Source of the DNA: Pseudorhizobium endolithicum
GTDB lineage: Bacteria; Pseudomonadota; Alphaproteobacteria; Rhizobiales; Rhizobiaceae
Direction of reading: 5' to 3'
Length of the DNA: 64,000 bases
NCBI RefSeq assembly: GCF_902153245.2
Contig: NZ_CABFWF030000012.1
Span: 436,501-500,500, forward strand
Made by a program: the position numbers and the translations under genes. The notes under the pieces were generated by a model. The model had not been told where the DNA came from. It was given only the letters and a program-made list of their open reading frames with translations, and did no database searches. Shown one piece after another: positions 1-8,314 of the stretch; position 1 is the first letter of the stretch, and the number at the start of each line of letters is the position of its first letter.

Positions 1-236
1 TGATCGCCATGAACTTCGGTGGCGGCCCGGTTGGCATCGAGACGATTGCCGCAGGGCTTTCCGAACCGCGCGATGCGATCGAGGACATCATCGAGCCCTA
101 CATGATCCAGCAGGGTTTCATCCAGCGGACGCCGCGCGGCCGCGTTCTGACGGCGACCGCCTGGAAGCACCTCGGCCTGCAGCCGCCGAAGGACCTCGAA
201 GCGGCACAGTTCCGGATCCAGTTTGACGATGAGTAA
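1..236 (+). CDS. ruvB: Holliday junction helicase RuvB, C-terminal end (partial)
   Basis: This is the last ~77 codons of a gene that begins before the window; the reading frame is open from base 3. The protein end matches the winged-helix domain III of RuvB, including the [14 protein letters not shown] segment, a [15 protein letters not shown] stretch that contacts DNA, and the closing [10 protein letters not shown]. RuvB is the ATP-driven motor that branch-migrates Holliday junctions with RuvA. The ATPase domains lie outside the window. The stop codon overlaps the start of the Nudix gene, so the two are probably co-transcribed. Confidence 0.93.
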   Translation, partial: IAMNFGGGPVGIETIAAGLSEPRDAIEDIIEPYMIQQGFIQRTPRGRVLTATAWKHLGLQPPKDLEAAQFRIQFDDE

Positions 237-819
237 GAAGGACAAGCTGCGCGACTACCGGCTTCGGATGAAGCTCAAGCCGAAGCGCATCTTCCAGATG
301 CGGGTGGCCGGGCTGGGGTTTCGTGACGGCCATCTCCTCGTTCATCGCGCGACGCACGAAGCGTTCTGGACCCTGCCGGGCGGACGGGCGGAGTTCGGCG
401 AGGAAAGTGCGCAGACGCTGCATCGGGAGATGATCGAGGAACTGGGCGTCGAGGTGACCGTCGGCCGGCTGCTGTGGGTCGTGGAGAACTTCTTCCACTA
501 TGAGGACCGTGACTGGCACGAGCTCGGCTTTTACTATCTGATGGATGTGCCTGAGCATTTCCCGTTTCATGTCGACGACGTCGTGCACCGGGTGCAGGAC
601 GAGCATCCGCTTGAGTTTCGCTGGATTCCGGCGACGGAAGCCGGGCTGAAGGCCTTCGACTTGCCGCCCTATTTCCTGGCGGGCAAGATCGAGAACCTGC
701 CCGAGACGACCTGCCACGTCGTCTGGGACGACAACAATCTCGACTCTGACATGTCGCGGAAGGCGTTCCGGCGCTATGAACTGCCTGTGGCCGGGTGTTC
801 GGGCGGCAGCCGGAACTGA
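229..819 (+). CDS. Nudix hydrolase
   Basis: The 196-residue protein has a complete Nudix box at about residues 52-74: GRAEFGEE, then REMIEELGV, matching G-x5-E-x7-REUxEExGU. The family hydrolyses nucleoside diphosphates linked to another group, using divalent metal; the substrate cannot be read from sequence. The ATG at 229 overlaps the ruvB stop (ATGAGTAA), which suggests translational coupling; an in-frame TTG at 223 is a less likely start. The N-terminal [19 protein letters not shown] is strongly basic. Its place after ruvB may point to a housekeeping-clean-up role, but that is inference. Confidence 0.85.
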   Translation: MSKKDKLRDYRLRMKLKPKRIFQMRVAGLGFRDGHLLVHRATHEAFWTLPGGRAEFGEESAQTLHREMIEELGVEVTVGRLLWVVENFFHYEDRDWHELGFYYLMDVPEHFPFHVDDVVHRVQDEHPLEFRWIPATEAGLKAFDLPPYFLAGKIENLPETTCHVVWDDNNLDSDMSRKAFRRYELPVAGCSGGSRN

Positions 820-848
820 AGGAGAACGAAAGTCGCCGGTGTTTGTGC

Positions 849-874
849 CGGAGCGGCCGCGGCGCGCCGCTCCG
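849..874. terminator. GC-rich hairpin between convergent genes
   Basis: A perfect 9-bp inverted repeat (849-857 and 866-874) with an 8-nt loop sits between the convergent stops of the Nudix gene and the gene at 883-2082. There is no T-run, so termination is inferred from position and symmetry only. Confidence 0.4.
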
Positions 875-882
875 ATAGGAGG

Positions 883-2082
883 TTACCGGCTGGAATGAAG
901 GAGTTCATCCGCTGCGCTCAACAGGTTCGCATCCACCTCGTATTCATCCGTGAGGTGCAGCGTGCCATCGGCGCAGTCGAACGATTCTCCCTGGGATGAG
1001 GTTGCCTTCCGAAGCCGGGCGAGGGTGTCCGAACTCAGCGTGCCTCCGCCCAGAGGCCTGATCCTTTCACCAAGAAAATCCTCCAGCCATCGAGCGTTTG
1101 CGGGTGAGACCGCAGCTGCTGCAACCGTTGGATTGGCGGAGAAATAACCCTCGATGGCTTGGTTTGTCGGAGCGATGACAAGCAGTTTCACGTTGCTGTC
1201 GTCAAAGCCCTTGATGGCCCCGGAACTCCGGAGCGCAGCCAGGAAGTTGTCGGTGCGCCCCGGCGTTCCTGGAGTTGCACCCAGTTCTGTCAGGCGTTCA
1301 AGGATGGTAGGAAGCTTCGCTTCGACATCCATCGCGTGCTTCTCCGGCTGATAGCTGAGCGCGATAGGCTTGTTGAACGCCCGCTTCCGTATGCCTCGCG
1401 TCCAGTTGTACTCGAAATCGACGAGGAACGTACCTTCAAGCGCCGGTGTTTGTCCCTGGGGAAGCTCAAAGATCACCGCCGGGTTCCAGAGGTAGCCGGC
1501 ATATGACGGCCTAGCTGGATTGGGTGGAACCGCCGGGCCGAGCCAACCGACGCCGGGAAGGCTCGCGCGCCAGGATATGGAGCTCGTTGCGGGGCGAGCA
1601 GCGAATGAAACTTCCGATGCCGTGAAGCTCACGCCGACGCTTGCGCTCAGGGATCCTCCTGCCTTGCCTCCTTCCATTCCGCCCTCTCCGCTCAACTCTC
1701 CGCCGATCGAGAAGCTGATCGTCGCCTGCTCGACCGTGCTGTTGGGACCGAATGTCAACACCCGCGCACCGGGTGTGGTGCATCGGATCTCAAGGTTCAT
1801 GTAGTTGGCATAGAACCCTACCGAAACCCAGTTCGCAGACGGGTTGGAGGGAGACCCCTGGATGCCGTGATAGGTGTCGCCCGCGACCAGGTAGTAGTCC
1901 TTGAGTTGGCTTTGATCGCCTTGTTGCAGTTTATAGACCGGAAGGATTGCCGCGGCCGTCAGTGTCTGGCTCTCGGTGGGCACGCTTCCCCAACCGTAGT
2001 TTTCCCCGCCATTCGCTGTCCACGTGCCGTCCAGGTGGCCAACCAGCTTCCAGACATCCGGATTCAGAGTTTCAATGGGCAT
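883..2082 (-). CDS. Orphan protein: possible beta-stem pore-forming-like module plus fasciclin-like C-terminus
   Basis: I cannot assign this 399-residue protein to a family with certainty. Residues ~115-160 are a Gly/Ser-rich alternating stretch (TISFSIGGEL, then GGSLSASVGVSFTASEVSF), followed by a Trp-containing region and VDFEYNWTRG near 221. This looks like the amphipathic stem and rim of leukocidin/haemolysin-type beta-barrel toxins. Residues ~255-399 look like a fasciclin (FAS1) domain: LLVIAPTNQAIEGYF near 300 resembles its first conserved box, and GTLHLTDEYEVDANLL near 373 its closing box. There is no signal peptide. The start ATG has a GGGGGAA ribosome site. Gene neighbours do not suggest a role. 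Both domain readings are inference; the gene itself is clear. Confidence 0.6.
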   Translation of the reverse strand: MPIETLNPDVWKLVGHLDGTWTANGGENYGWGSVPTESQTLTAAAILPVYKLQQGDQSQLKDYYLVAGDTYHGIQGSPSNPSANWVSVGFYANYMNLEIRCTTPGARVLTFGPNSTVEQATISFSIGGELSGEGGMEGGKAGGSLSASVGVSFTASEVSFAARPATSSISWRASLPGVGWLGPAVPPNPARPSYAGYLWNPAVIFELPQGQTPALEGTFLVDFEYNWTRGIRKRAFNKPIALSYQPEKHAMDVEAKLPTILERLTELGATPGTPGRTDNFLAALRSSGAIKGFDDSNVKLLVIAPTNQAIEGYFSANPTVAAAAVSPANARWLEDFLGERIRPLGGGTLSSDTLARLRKATSSQGESFDCADGTLHLTDEYEVDANLLSAADELLHSSR

Positions 2083-2180
2083 TGATGCTTCCCCCTATCG
2101 AAGACCGTGAAACAGCCACGGCACCGGTGCGCTTTACACACGCAGGGAGTTAAACAGATTTCAGTCCATACAACCAGAGG

Positions 2181-3095
2181 TTATTTTCTGTTTTTTGGTG
2201 CAGCTAAAGCGCGAAGTCCCGGATGGCCATCTATTCGGTAGGCTCGATAGAGTTCGCAAAGCGTCCTTTCCAAAAGAGGATACCCCCCGGATGTCCAGCC
2301 CAAGGTTGAAATCCGCCCGGTGTTCATGGGCTTCACCGTTTGTCCTGCAGGGTCAAGACGGGTCGGAACGTGCGGGAGGAGGTCGACCGTGTTGACTATG
2401 ATGTCGGAGACATTGAAGGCTCTGCCATTGATGTCTCCAATGTCGGCCTCCAGCATAAGCCGCACTGCGGATGCGACGTCGCTGCCGTGCACCTCCGTGC
2501 CTGCGCGGGAAACAATGGGACGGCCCGCCAGATAGTCGGCAAAAAGGTCGTCCCACTTGTTGGGACGGAGGTTGCCGTAGACGCCGGTCAAGCGCAGGCT
2601 GGTTATGACGAAGTCATGACCGGATAGCGATTGCAGCGCCTTCTCCGCTTCGAATTTCACATGGCCATAGAGGAAGGTCGGAGAGAGGACGGCTGTCTCG
2701 TCAAGTGCCTCGCCTTCCGAAAGCCCGTCATAGACGGCGCGGCTCGACAGGAAGACGGTACGCCCGACCCCGGCCGCCTTCGCTGTTTCGAACAGCCTGA
2801 CCGTTCCATCCAGATTGAGGCGGCGGAAGCGGTCGGGATCCTCGCCTTCGCCGCCGCGGTATTTTCCGGGCAGGTGGTCGAAGGCTGCGTGAACGAAGGC
2901 ATCCATGCCCTTGAATGCAAGGTGCTGGTCTTCGTCGGGATCGAGCACGAGCGGGACGAAATCGGCGGACTTGACGAACCAGTCCCGTGGGGCCGGTGTC
3001 CTTCCGCCCACCGCGACATCATACCCGGCCTGAAGCAGTCCGTTGACGATATAGCGGCCGACAAGGCCGGAGCCGCCGGAAACGAGGACCTTCAT
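2181..3095 (-). CDS. sqdC: NAD-dependent epimerase/reductase of sulfolipid operon, SqdC
   Basis: A 304-residue Rossmann short-chain protein of the extended (epimerase) type: GGSGLVGRYIV at the N-terminus binds NAD, SSRAVYDG follows strand 5, and YGHVK supplies the Tyr-x3-Lys pair. The ATG overlaps the upstream glycosyltransferase stop by one base (TGATG), so translation is coupled. Rhodobacter and Sinorhizobium sulfolipid operons carry a gene of this type as the third member (sqdBDC); its exact reaction in sulfoquinovosyl diacylglycerol synthesis is less settled than that of SqdB. A longer in-frame ORF upstream (to 3569) is antisense read-through of the neighbour and is not used. Confidence 0.8.
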   Translation of the reverse strand: MKVLVSGGSGLVGRYIVNGLLQAGYDVAVGGRTPAPRDWFVKSADFVPLVLDPDEDQHLAFKGMDAFVHAAFDHLPGKYRGGEGEDPDRFRRLNLDGTVRLFETAKAAGVGRTVFLSSRAVYDGLSEGEALDETAVLSPTFLYGHVKFEAEKALQSLSGHDFVITSLRLTGVYGNLRPNKWDDLFADYLAGRPIVSRAGTEVHGSDVASAVRLMLEADIGDINGRAFNVSDIIVNTVDLLPHVPTRLDPAGQTVKPMNTGRISTLGWTSGGYPLLERTLCELYRAYRIDGHPGLRALAAPKNRK

Positions 3096-3955
3096 CAGGA
3101 CGTGCCCGGATTGGGAAGGGTTGCGATGTCCGGAATGTCGCGTCCGTCGTGGAAGGCATGCCACAGGTCGATCAGCGGCCGCAGCCTGTCCGCCTCCGGA
3201 TGCTCCTTCTCCCACGGCTTCTCGTACTGGTAGTGCAGGATCGAGATGCTCCGCCAGTCCCAGAGTTCCGGCAGGTTGAACCACACATATTGCAGCATGT
3301 TCATGGTCACCGGCAGGCCGTGCCAGTCCGGAAAGAAGGCTTCCAGGAAGGTCTGGTCGGTGCGCCGCCAGAAGGCGTCCGGGCGGTCCAGCCGCTCCAG
3401 CATGCGTTCGAAAGTCTGCCGGCATGGCCTGGCGACGAAGACGCCGGAATTCAGCCGGTGGAAGTCGTGGAGGCTTTCGTAGACATTTGGAGCGGCGGAA
3501 AATTCCGGATAGTCGAACAGCTTGTCGATGTTGCGCAGCACGAGCGCATCGGCATCGATGAACACGCATCTTCCGTATTCTTCCAACTCCCAGAGCCGCA
3601 GCTTGCAGAAGTTGTCGAGCGGCGTGTGGAAATCCGGCTTGCGGCCCTTCGTGAAGGGGGCCGCGCCATGGATGTTCCCGCGGGCGTGGCGCGCGTTGAA
3701 GGCGTCGGAGAGCGGCAGGTGGCCGACTTTCACCAGGCGGCAGCCAAGCGCCGTCAGCGGCTCCAGCGCCGTCGTATCGACGCCGCCGGTATGCAGAACG
3801 GCGATATCCGCAGTCGTTCCAGTGAGCCGCAGTGACCGTGCAAGCGCGGTCGCGCCCATGGCGTAGTCGGCATTGGTCACCAGCGTCACGAAGCTACGGT
3901 CTGAACGGGCGGGAGAGGCGGAGCATATGCCCTGTCCGCCGTATTCAGGCGGCAT
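3095..3955 (-). CDS. sqdD: Glycosyltransferase family 8 protein, SqdD (sulfoquinovosyltransferase)
   Basis: This 286-residue protein has a GT8/glycogenin fold: VTLVTNADYAMGATALARSL at the N-terminus, the metal-binding DxD in FIDADALVLRN near residue 135, and LNSGVFVARP further on. In Rhodobacter, SqdD is needed to transfer sulfoquinovose from UDP-sulfoquinovose to diacylglycerol. The gene lies between sqdB and sqdC with one-base stop/start overlaps (TGATG) on both sides. GT8 proteins also make glycogen primers and lipopolysaccharide cores, but the operon context decides for sulfolipid. Confidence 0.85.
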   Translation of the reverse strand: MPPEYGGQGICSASPARSDRSFVTLVTNADYAMGATALARSLRLTGTTADIAVLHTGGVDTTALEPLTALGCRLVKVGHLPLSDAFNARHARGNIHGAAPFTKGRKPDFHTPLDNFCKLRLWELEEYGRCVFIDADALVLRNIDKLFDYPEFSAAPNVYESLHDFHRLNSGVFVARPCRQTFERMLERLDRPDAFWRRTDQTFLEAFFPDWHGLPVTMNMLQYVWFNLPELWDWRSISILHYQYEKPWEKEHPEADRLRPLIDLWHAFHDGRDIPDIATLPNPGTS

Positions 3956-5175
3956 CAGGACACCGATTTCAGCCGCCTGCCTTCCGGATCGTGCTCCACC
4001 TTGGCGGCAATGTCCCTGGTCCAGGCGGAGACGGCGGGGACGCGGGAGCGGTCGACGCGGTAGGCGAACTTCTTGGCGACGTCGACGATCTCTTCAAGCA
4101 GCCCTTCGCCCAGCGTCGTCGGGGCAAGCCCGAGGTTCAGGAACTTCTCGTTCTTTACCACCAAGTCGTTTTCCGCCGCTTCCTTGCGCGGGTTCGGCAG
4201 CCAGGCGATCTGTGCGCCTGTCATGCGGGCGACCATTTCGGCGAGGTCGCGGACCCGGTGCGTTTCCGTCATCTGGTTGAAGATCTCGACGCGGCTGTTG
4301 CGCTGCGGCGGATTCTTGAGTGCAATCTCGATGCAGCGGACAGAGTCCTGGATGTGGATGAAGGCGCGAGTCTGGCCGCCGGTGCCGTGGACGGTGAGCG
4401 GATAGCCGATGGCCGCCTGGATGAGGAAGCGGTTCAGCACCGTGCCGTAGTCGCCGTCATAGTCGAAGCGGTTGACGAGCTGCGGATGGCGGCGGGTCTG
4501 CTCCGTATGCGTTCCCCAGACGATACCCTGGTGCAGGTCGGTGATCCTGAGGCCGTCGTTCTTGGCGTAGAAGGCGAAGAGCTGCTGATCCAGGCACTTG
4601 GTCATGTGGTAGATGGAGCCGGGATTGCTCGGATAAAGGATTTCCTGGCTGACGGTGCGGCCATCCATGGTCTCGATGCCAACCGGCAGGTAGCCTTCCG
4701 GAATCGCCGCCCCAACGGTCGAGTAACCGTAGACGCCCATCGTGCCCAGGTGGACGAGATGCGCGTCGAGGTCGAGCTCCACCATCGCGTTCAGCAGGTT
4801 GTGCGTAGCGTTGACGTTGTTGTTGACCGTGTAGTTCTTGTGGCGGTCGCTCTTCATCGAATAGGGCGCGGCACGCTGTTCGGCGAAGTGGATGATGGCA
4901 TCCGGCCGGTGCCTGGCGAGCCAGCCCTTCAGGAGCTCGTAGTCTTTGGCGAGATCGATCAGGTGGAAGTGGATGCGGCGTCCCGTTTCCCCATGCCAGA
5001 CGCGCGTCCGCTCCTGGATGGAATCCATCGGCGTCAGCGACTGCACGCCGAGTTCGGTGTCGATCCAGCGGCGCGACAGGTTGTCGAGGATGTGGATCTC
5101 GTGACCGGCGTCGGAGAGATGGAGGGAGGTGGGCCATCCGACGAAACCATCGCCGCCGAGAACTGCTATCTTCAT
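3955..5175 (-). CDS. sqdB: UDP-sulfoquinovose synthase SqdB
   Basis: This 406-residue protein converts UDP-glucose and sulfite to UDP-sulfoquinovose, the head-group donor of the plant and rhizobial sulfolipid SQDG. It has the NAD motif GGDGFVGWPTSLHLSD at the start, the family-specific HFAEQRAAPYSM segment near 98, HLGTMGVYGYS near 142, and YHMTK carrying the catalytic Tyr-x3-Lys. The length agrees with known SqdB proteins (about 390-410). It is first in a coupled minus-strand operon with sqdD and sqdC, divergent from ybgC. SQDG is an anionic membrane lipid that can replace phospholipid under phosphate limitation; no Pho box was identified upstream. Confidence 0.93.
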   Translation of the reverse strand: MKIAVLGGDGFVGWPTSLHLSDAGHEIHILDNLSRRWIDTELGVQSLTPMDSIQERTRVWHGETGRRIHFHLIDLAKDYELLKGWLARHRPDAIIHFAEQRAAPYSMKSDRHKNYTVNNNVNATHNLLNAMVELDLDAHLVHLGTMGVYGYSTVGAAIPEGYLPVGIETMDGRTVSQEILYPSNPGSIYHMTKCLDQQLFAFYAKNDGLRITDLHQGIVWGTHTEQTRRHPQLVNRFDYDGDYGTVLNRFLIQAAIGYPLTVHGTGGQTRAFIHIQDSVRCIEIALKNPPQRNSRVEIFNQMTETHRVRDLAEMVARMTGAQIAWLPNPRKEAAENDLVVKNEKFLNLGLAPTTLGEGLLEEIVDVAKKFAYRVDRSRVPAVSAWTRDIAAKVEHDPEGRRLKSVS

Positions 5176-5291
5176 GAATCAACTCCGCTGGTTGTCGGTC
5201 CCGGTTTCCTGATAGGGAGGATTTGTGACAGGAACACAATACCTCATGACGGCTTCGCCGCCATCCGTCCATCACGACGATCCACTAAGGC
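5176..5291. promoter_or_regulatory. Divergent promoter region sqdB / ybgC
   Basis: This 116-bp space separates the start codons of sqdB (minus) and ybgC (plus), so it must hold both 5' regions. I do not see a convincing sigma-70 pair or operator. Confidence 0.5.
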
Positions 5292-5747
5292 ATGACGATG
5301 ACCACTGACAATTTTCTTCTTTCCGGCCAACTGACGGAGACGGGGCACCGGCTCGTCCAAAGGGTCTACTATGAGGACACCGATTTTTCCGGTCTCGTCT
5401 ACCATGCGCGCTACCTGCATTTCCTGGAGCGCGGCCGCACCGATTACCTGCGCTGCCTCGGATGTGAGCAGAGCGACCTGCTTGCGGCGGACGAGGAAGG
5501 GCTCGTCTTCGTCGTCCACCGCATGGAGATCGACTTCAAGCTGCCCGCAAGGATGGACGACATCCTGACCATCCAGACTGCCACCGAGAAGGCAAGTGGA
5601 GCGAAGATGGTGCTGAACCAGGAGATCCGCCGCGGCGATACGCTGCTGATCGCAGCGAAGGTGGTCATCGCGGTGATCAACCGTCACGGCCGCCCGCGCA
5701 GACTGCCGGAGACGATCGCGGAGAAGTTTCTTCGCTCCGCAAAGTAA
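5292..5747 (+). CDS. ybgC: Tol-Pal-associated acyl-CoA thioesterase YbgC
   Basis: A 151-residue hotdog-fold thioesterase. The motif RVYYEDTDFSGLVYHARYLHFLERGR near residue 24 onward contains the catalytic Asp typical of the YbgC/4-hydroxybenzoyl-CoA thioesterase group. YbgC hydrolyses acyl-CoAs at the inner membrane and is the usual first gene of tol-pal clusters, as here. Start alternatives are ATG 5292 and ATG 5298, two codons apart. A 220-bp gap before tolQ suggests that tolQ has its own promoter. Confidence 0.92.
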   Translation: MTMTTDNFLLSGQLTETGHRLVQRVYYEDTDFSGLVYHARYLHFLERGRTDYLRCLGCEQSDLLAADEEGLVFVVHRMEIDFKLPARMDDILTIQTATEKASGAKMVLNQEIRRGDTLLIAAKVVIAVINRHGRPRRLPETIAEKFLRSAK

Positions 5748-5765
5748 CGGGCCGATAACACATTC

Positions 5766-5773
5766 TTAACCAT
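5766..5773 (+). promoter_or_regulatory. Candidate CtrA half-site upstream of tolQ
   Basis: TTAACCAT is the 8-mer half-site recognised by the alphaproteobacterial cell-cycle regulator CtrA. It lies about 200 bp upstream of tolQ. The same octamer occurs upstream of pal. One octamer can occur by chance. Confidence 0.35.
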
Positions 5774-5968
5774 AATGAGTGCTTACTGAAGGCCTGGGAA
5801 ATTGTGCAATGCACGCCTTCCTTTGACCAAATTTGAAAGCGAGAAGCCATGCTGAAAGCTCAGGGCACCTTGGGGTAGAGCGCAAACAGCGACCATGGGA
5901 TTTCGCGAGAGCGCTTTTGAACCCGCCCGGTCATGTGCCGGGCGTTTGGATTCGGGGATAATGGATAG

Positions 5969-6688
5969 ATGGAAGAGGTAGGTTTGGCTGCAGCGACCCA
6001 CGACGTCAGTCTCTGGGCGCTGTTCATGCAGGCTGGTTTCGTCGTCAAGCTGGTCATGATCGGTCTTCTCGCGGCCTCGGTCTGGACTTGGGCGATCGTG
6101 ATCGACAAGTATGTCAGCTACGGCAAGGCAAAGCGCCAGTTCGACCAGTTCGAACAGGTGTTCTGGTCCGGCCAGTCGCTCGAGGAGCTTTACCGAACAC
6201 TGGCGGAACGCCAGAACGGCGGCCTCGCCGCCATCTTCGTCGCCGCCATGCGCGAGTGGAAAAAGAGCTTCGAGCGCGGTGCGCGCTCCCCGATCGGGTT
6301 GCAGATGCGTATCGATCGGGCAATGGACGTCACCATGGCGCGCGAAAGCGAGGGTTATGAAGCCCGGCTCGGCGCGCTGGCCACGATCGGTTCCGCGGCG
6401 CCGTTCATCGGCCTCTTCGGTACCGTTGTCGGCATCATGACCTCTTTCCAGGCGATTGCCGGGTCCAAATCGACGAACCTCGCCGTCGTGGCGCCGGGTA
6501 TCGCGGAAGCGCTTCTGGCGACGGCCATCGGCCTCGTCGCGGCTATTCCCGCCGTCATCGCCTACAACAAGTTTTCCGCCGAGGCAGGCAAGCTCTCCAG
6601 CCGGATGGAAGGTTTCGCCGACGAATTCTCCGCCATCCTGTCGCGGCAGATCGACGAGAAGCTGCAGCCGCGCGCAGCAGCGCAGTAG
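5969..6688 (+). CDS. tolQ: TolQ, proton channel subunit of the Tol-Pal system
   Basis: This 239-residue inner-membrane protein belongs to the MotA/TolQ/ExbB family. The first membrane segment lies at about residues 20-42 (AGFVVKLVMIGLLAAS), with two further segments around 140-160 and 175-195; GTVVGIMTSF and GIAEALLATAIGLVAAIPAV are family signatures. With TolR it uses the proton gradient to drive TolA, which pulls the outer membrane inward during division. tolR follows after 21 bp. The 5' region contains the CtrA-like octamer at 5766. Confidence 0.96.
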   Translation: MEEVGLAAATHDVSLWALFMQAGFVVKLVMIGLLAASVWTWAIVIDKYVSYGKAKRQFDQFEQVFWSGQSLEELYRTLAERQNGGLAAIFVAAMREWKKSFERGARSPIGLQMRIDRAMDVTMARESEGYEARLGALATIGSAAPFIGLFGTVVGIMTSFQAIAGSKSTNLAVVAPGIAEALLATAIGLVAAIPAVIAYNKFSAEAGKLSSRMEGFADEFSAILSRQIDEKLQPRAAAQ

Positions 6689-6709
6689 ACGGTCGGAGGA
6701 GGCACTGCC

Positions 6710-7162
6710 ATGGGTATGTCTGTTGGGGCCAAGGGCGGCAGCGGTGGACGCAGACGTCGCGGCGGGCGCAAGCACGGTCCCGTGAGCGAGATCAACGTGA
6801 CGCCGCTCGTGGACGTCATGCTCGTGCTGCTCATCATCTTCATGGTCGCGGCGCCGATGATGACGGTGGGCGTGCCCATCGACCTGCCGGAAACGCAGGC
6901 GAAGGCGATGAATGCTGATACCCAGCCGATCACCGTATCCGTCAACACCGCCGGCGAAATCTATCTGCAGGAAACGGCGATCGGTATCGACGAAGTGGTG
7001 CCGAAGCTCGAGGCGATCGCCACCACCGGCTACAACGAGCGCATCTATGTGCGCGGCGACACGGCTGCGGCCTATGGCGTGGTGATGAAGGTAATGGCGC
7101 GCATTTCCGCGGCCGGGTTCAAGAACATCGGCCTCGTAACCTTGCAGGAACAGGAGCAGTGA
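6710..7162 (+). CDS. tolR: TolR, Tol-Pal inner-membrane stator subunit
   Basis: A 150-residue ExbD/TolR-family protein. A glycine- and arginine-rich cytoplasmic start (GGSGGRRRRGGRKH) is followed by SEINVTPLVDVMLVLLIIFMV, the single membrane helix with the conserved protonatable Asp. The rest is a periplasmic domain ending ISAAGFKNIGLVTL. It forms the ion-driven motor with TolQ. Spacing to tolA is 10 bp, so the genes are cotranscribed. Confidence 0.96.
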   Translation: MGMSVGAKGGSGGRRRRGGRKHGPVSEINVTPLVDVMLVLLIIFMVAAPMMTVGVPIDLPETQAKAMNADTQPITVSVNTAGEIYLQETAIGIDEVVPKLEAIATTGYNERIYVRGDTAAAYGVVMKVMARISAAGFKNIGLVTLQEQEQ

Positions 7163-7172
7163 TCGGGTCGCG

Positions 7173-8294
7173 ATGAAGGGAAGTCTCGGGACATCTCTCG
7201 TTTTGCACTCCATGGTGCTTGGCTGGGCGCTCCTTTCCCTGGGCGCCCCGGCCTCTTTCGACGTGGCTGACGTCGAGGCGCTGCCGGTCGACATCATCCC
7301 TGTCGAATCGATCACGCAGATCCAGCAGGGCGACAAGAACGCTCCGATGGCGGAGAAGGCCGCGCCGGTTCCGACCAGCAAGCCGAACATCGTGGAGAAT
7401 GCTGAGAATGCCGGTGACAACGACATCGACCTGAAGTCGCCGCCGACACCGGTAAAGAAGCCGGTCGAGACGGAAGTCGCGGCGGCGCCCGAGAAGACGG
7501 ACAATCCGTTGCCCAATCCGGCGACCGAGACGAACAAGGTCAAGGAGATCGTCCCGGAAGAGACGGCGCCCAAGCCCACGGAGGTCGCCGCACTTCCCGA
7601 GGCCAAGCCCGAGATCGCGCCCGAACCTGCTCCGGAACCGACACCCGAACCCGTGCCGGAAGAAGCGACCGCAGAGGAAATCCCGCTGCCCGACGCCGTT
7701 CCCGTACCGGCCGCCCGTCCGAAGCCCGAGCCTCCGAAGGAGCAGGCAAAGCCTGTCGAGAAGCCGGCGGAAAAGAAGCCCGAGACGCCGAAAGCCGCCG
7801 AGAAGCCGAGCGACAAGAAGGTTGCGGACAAGAAGCAGGAGACGGCGAAGTCGACCTCTTCCAAGGAAAGCGATTTCAATGCCGATGAGATCGCCGCTCT
7901 GCTGAACAAGCAGGAGGCTGCCGGCGGCGGCGCCAAGCGCTCGACCGAGACAGCGGCATTGGGAGGCAAGAAGACGACGTCGGGCTCGACGCTCAGCCAG
8001 AGCGAGATGGACGCGCTGCGCGGCCAGATCCAGAACAACTGGTCGATCATCGCCGGCATCGAGGGTGCCGAGGGCGTCATCATTACGGTCAGGATGAGTC
8101 TCGATGAAAGCGGCCAGATCATCGGCCGTCCCGAAGTATTCGCGACCGGCGGTTCCGACACCGCCCGGCGCACGCTCGAAGGCAGCGCCTTGCGGGCCGT
8201 CATGCGCTCGGCGCCGTTCAAGAACCTCCCTGTCGAAAAATACGATGCCTGGAGCGAGGTTGTCGTGAACTTCGACCCCAGCGAAATGCTGTAA
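7173..8294 (+). CDS. tolA: TolA, Tol-Pal energy-transducing protein
   Basis: This 373-residue protein has one N-terminal membrane anchor ([16 protein letters not shown], with the Ser-x3-His face used by TolA/TonB proteins to contact TolQ/ExbB), a long Pro/Lys/Glu-rich periplasmic linker (about residues 40-240), and a C-terminal globular domain from about 268 ([17 protein letters not shown]) that contacts TolB and Pal. The linker is low in identity between species, as usual. It passes force from TolQR to the outer membrane. Confidence 0.93.
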   Translation: MKGSLGTSLVLHSMVLGWALLSLGAPASFDVADVEALPVDIIPVESITQIQQGDKNAPMAEKAAPVPTSKPNIVENAENAGDNDIDLKSPPTPVKKPVETEVAAAPEKTDNPLPNPATETNKVKEIVPEETAPKPTEVAALPEAKPEIAPEPAPEPTPEPVPEEATAEEIPLPDAVPVPAARPKPEPPKEQAKPVEKPAEKKPETPKAAEKPSDKKVADKKQETAKSTSSKESDFNADEIAALLNKQEAAGGGAKRSTETAALGGKKTTSGSTLSQSEMDALRGQIQNNWSIIAGIEGAEGVIITVRMSLDESGQIIGRPEVFATGGSDTARRTLEGSALRAVMRSAPFKNLPVEKYDAWSEVVVNFDPSEML

Positions 8295-8314
8295 AAGCTG
8301 AAAGGCTGAACATT

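Noticed and set aside
851..869. Adjacent NotI- and AscI-like sites suggesting an engineered junction
   Set aside because: They are part of a natural symmetric hairpin in GC-rich DNA between two convergent genes; no vector or cassette sequence is near.
3832..5295. 487-codon plus-strand open frame
   Set aside because: It lies opposite sqdB and has no recognisable domain; sqdB is certain.
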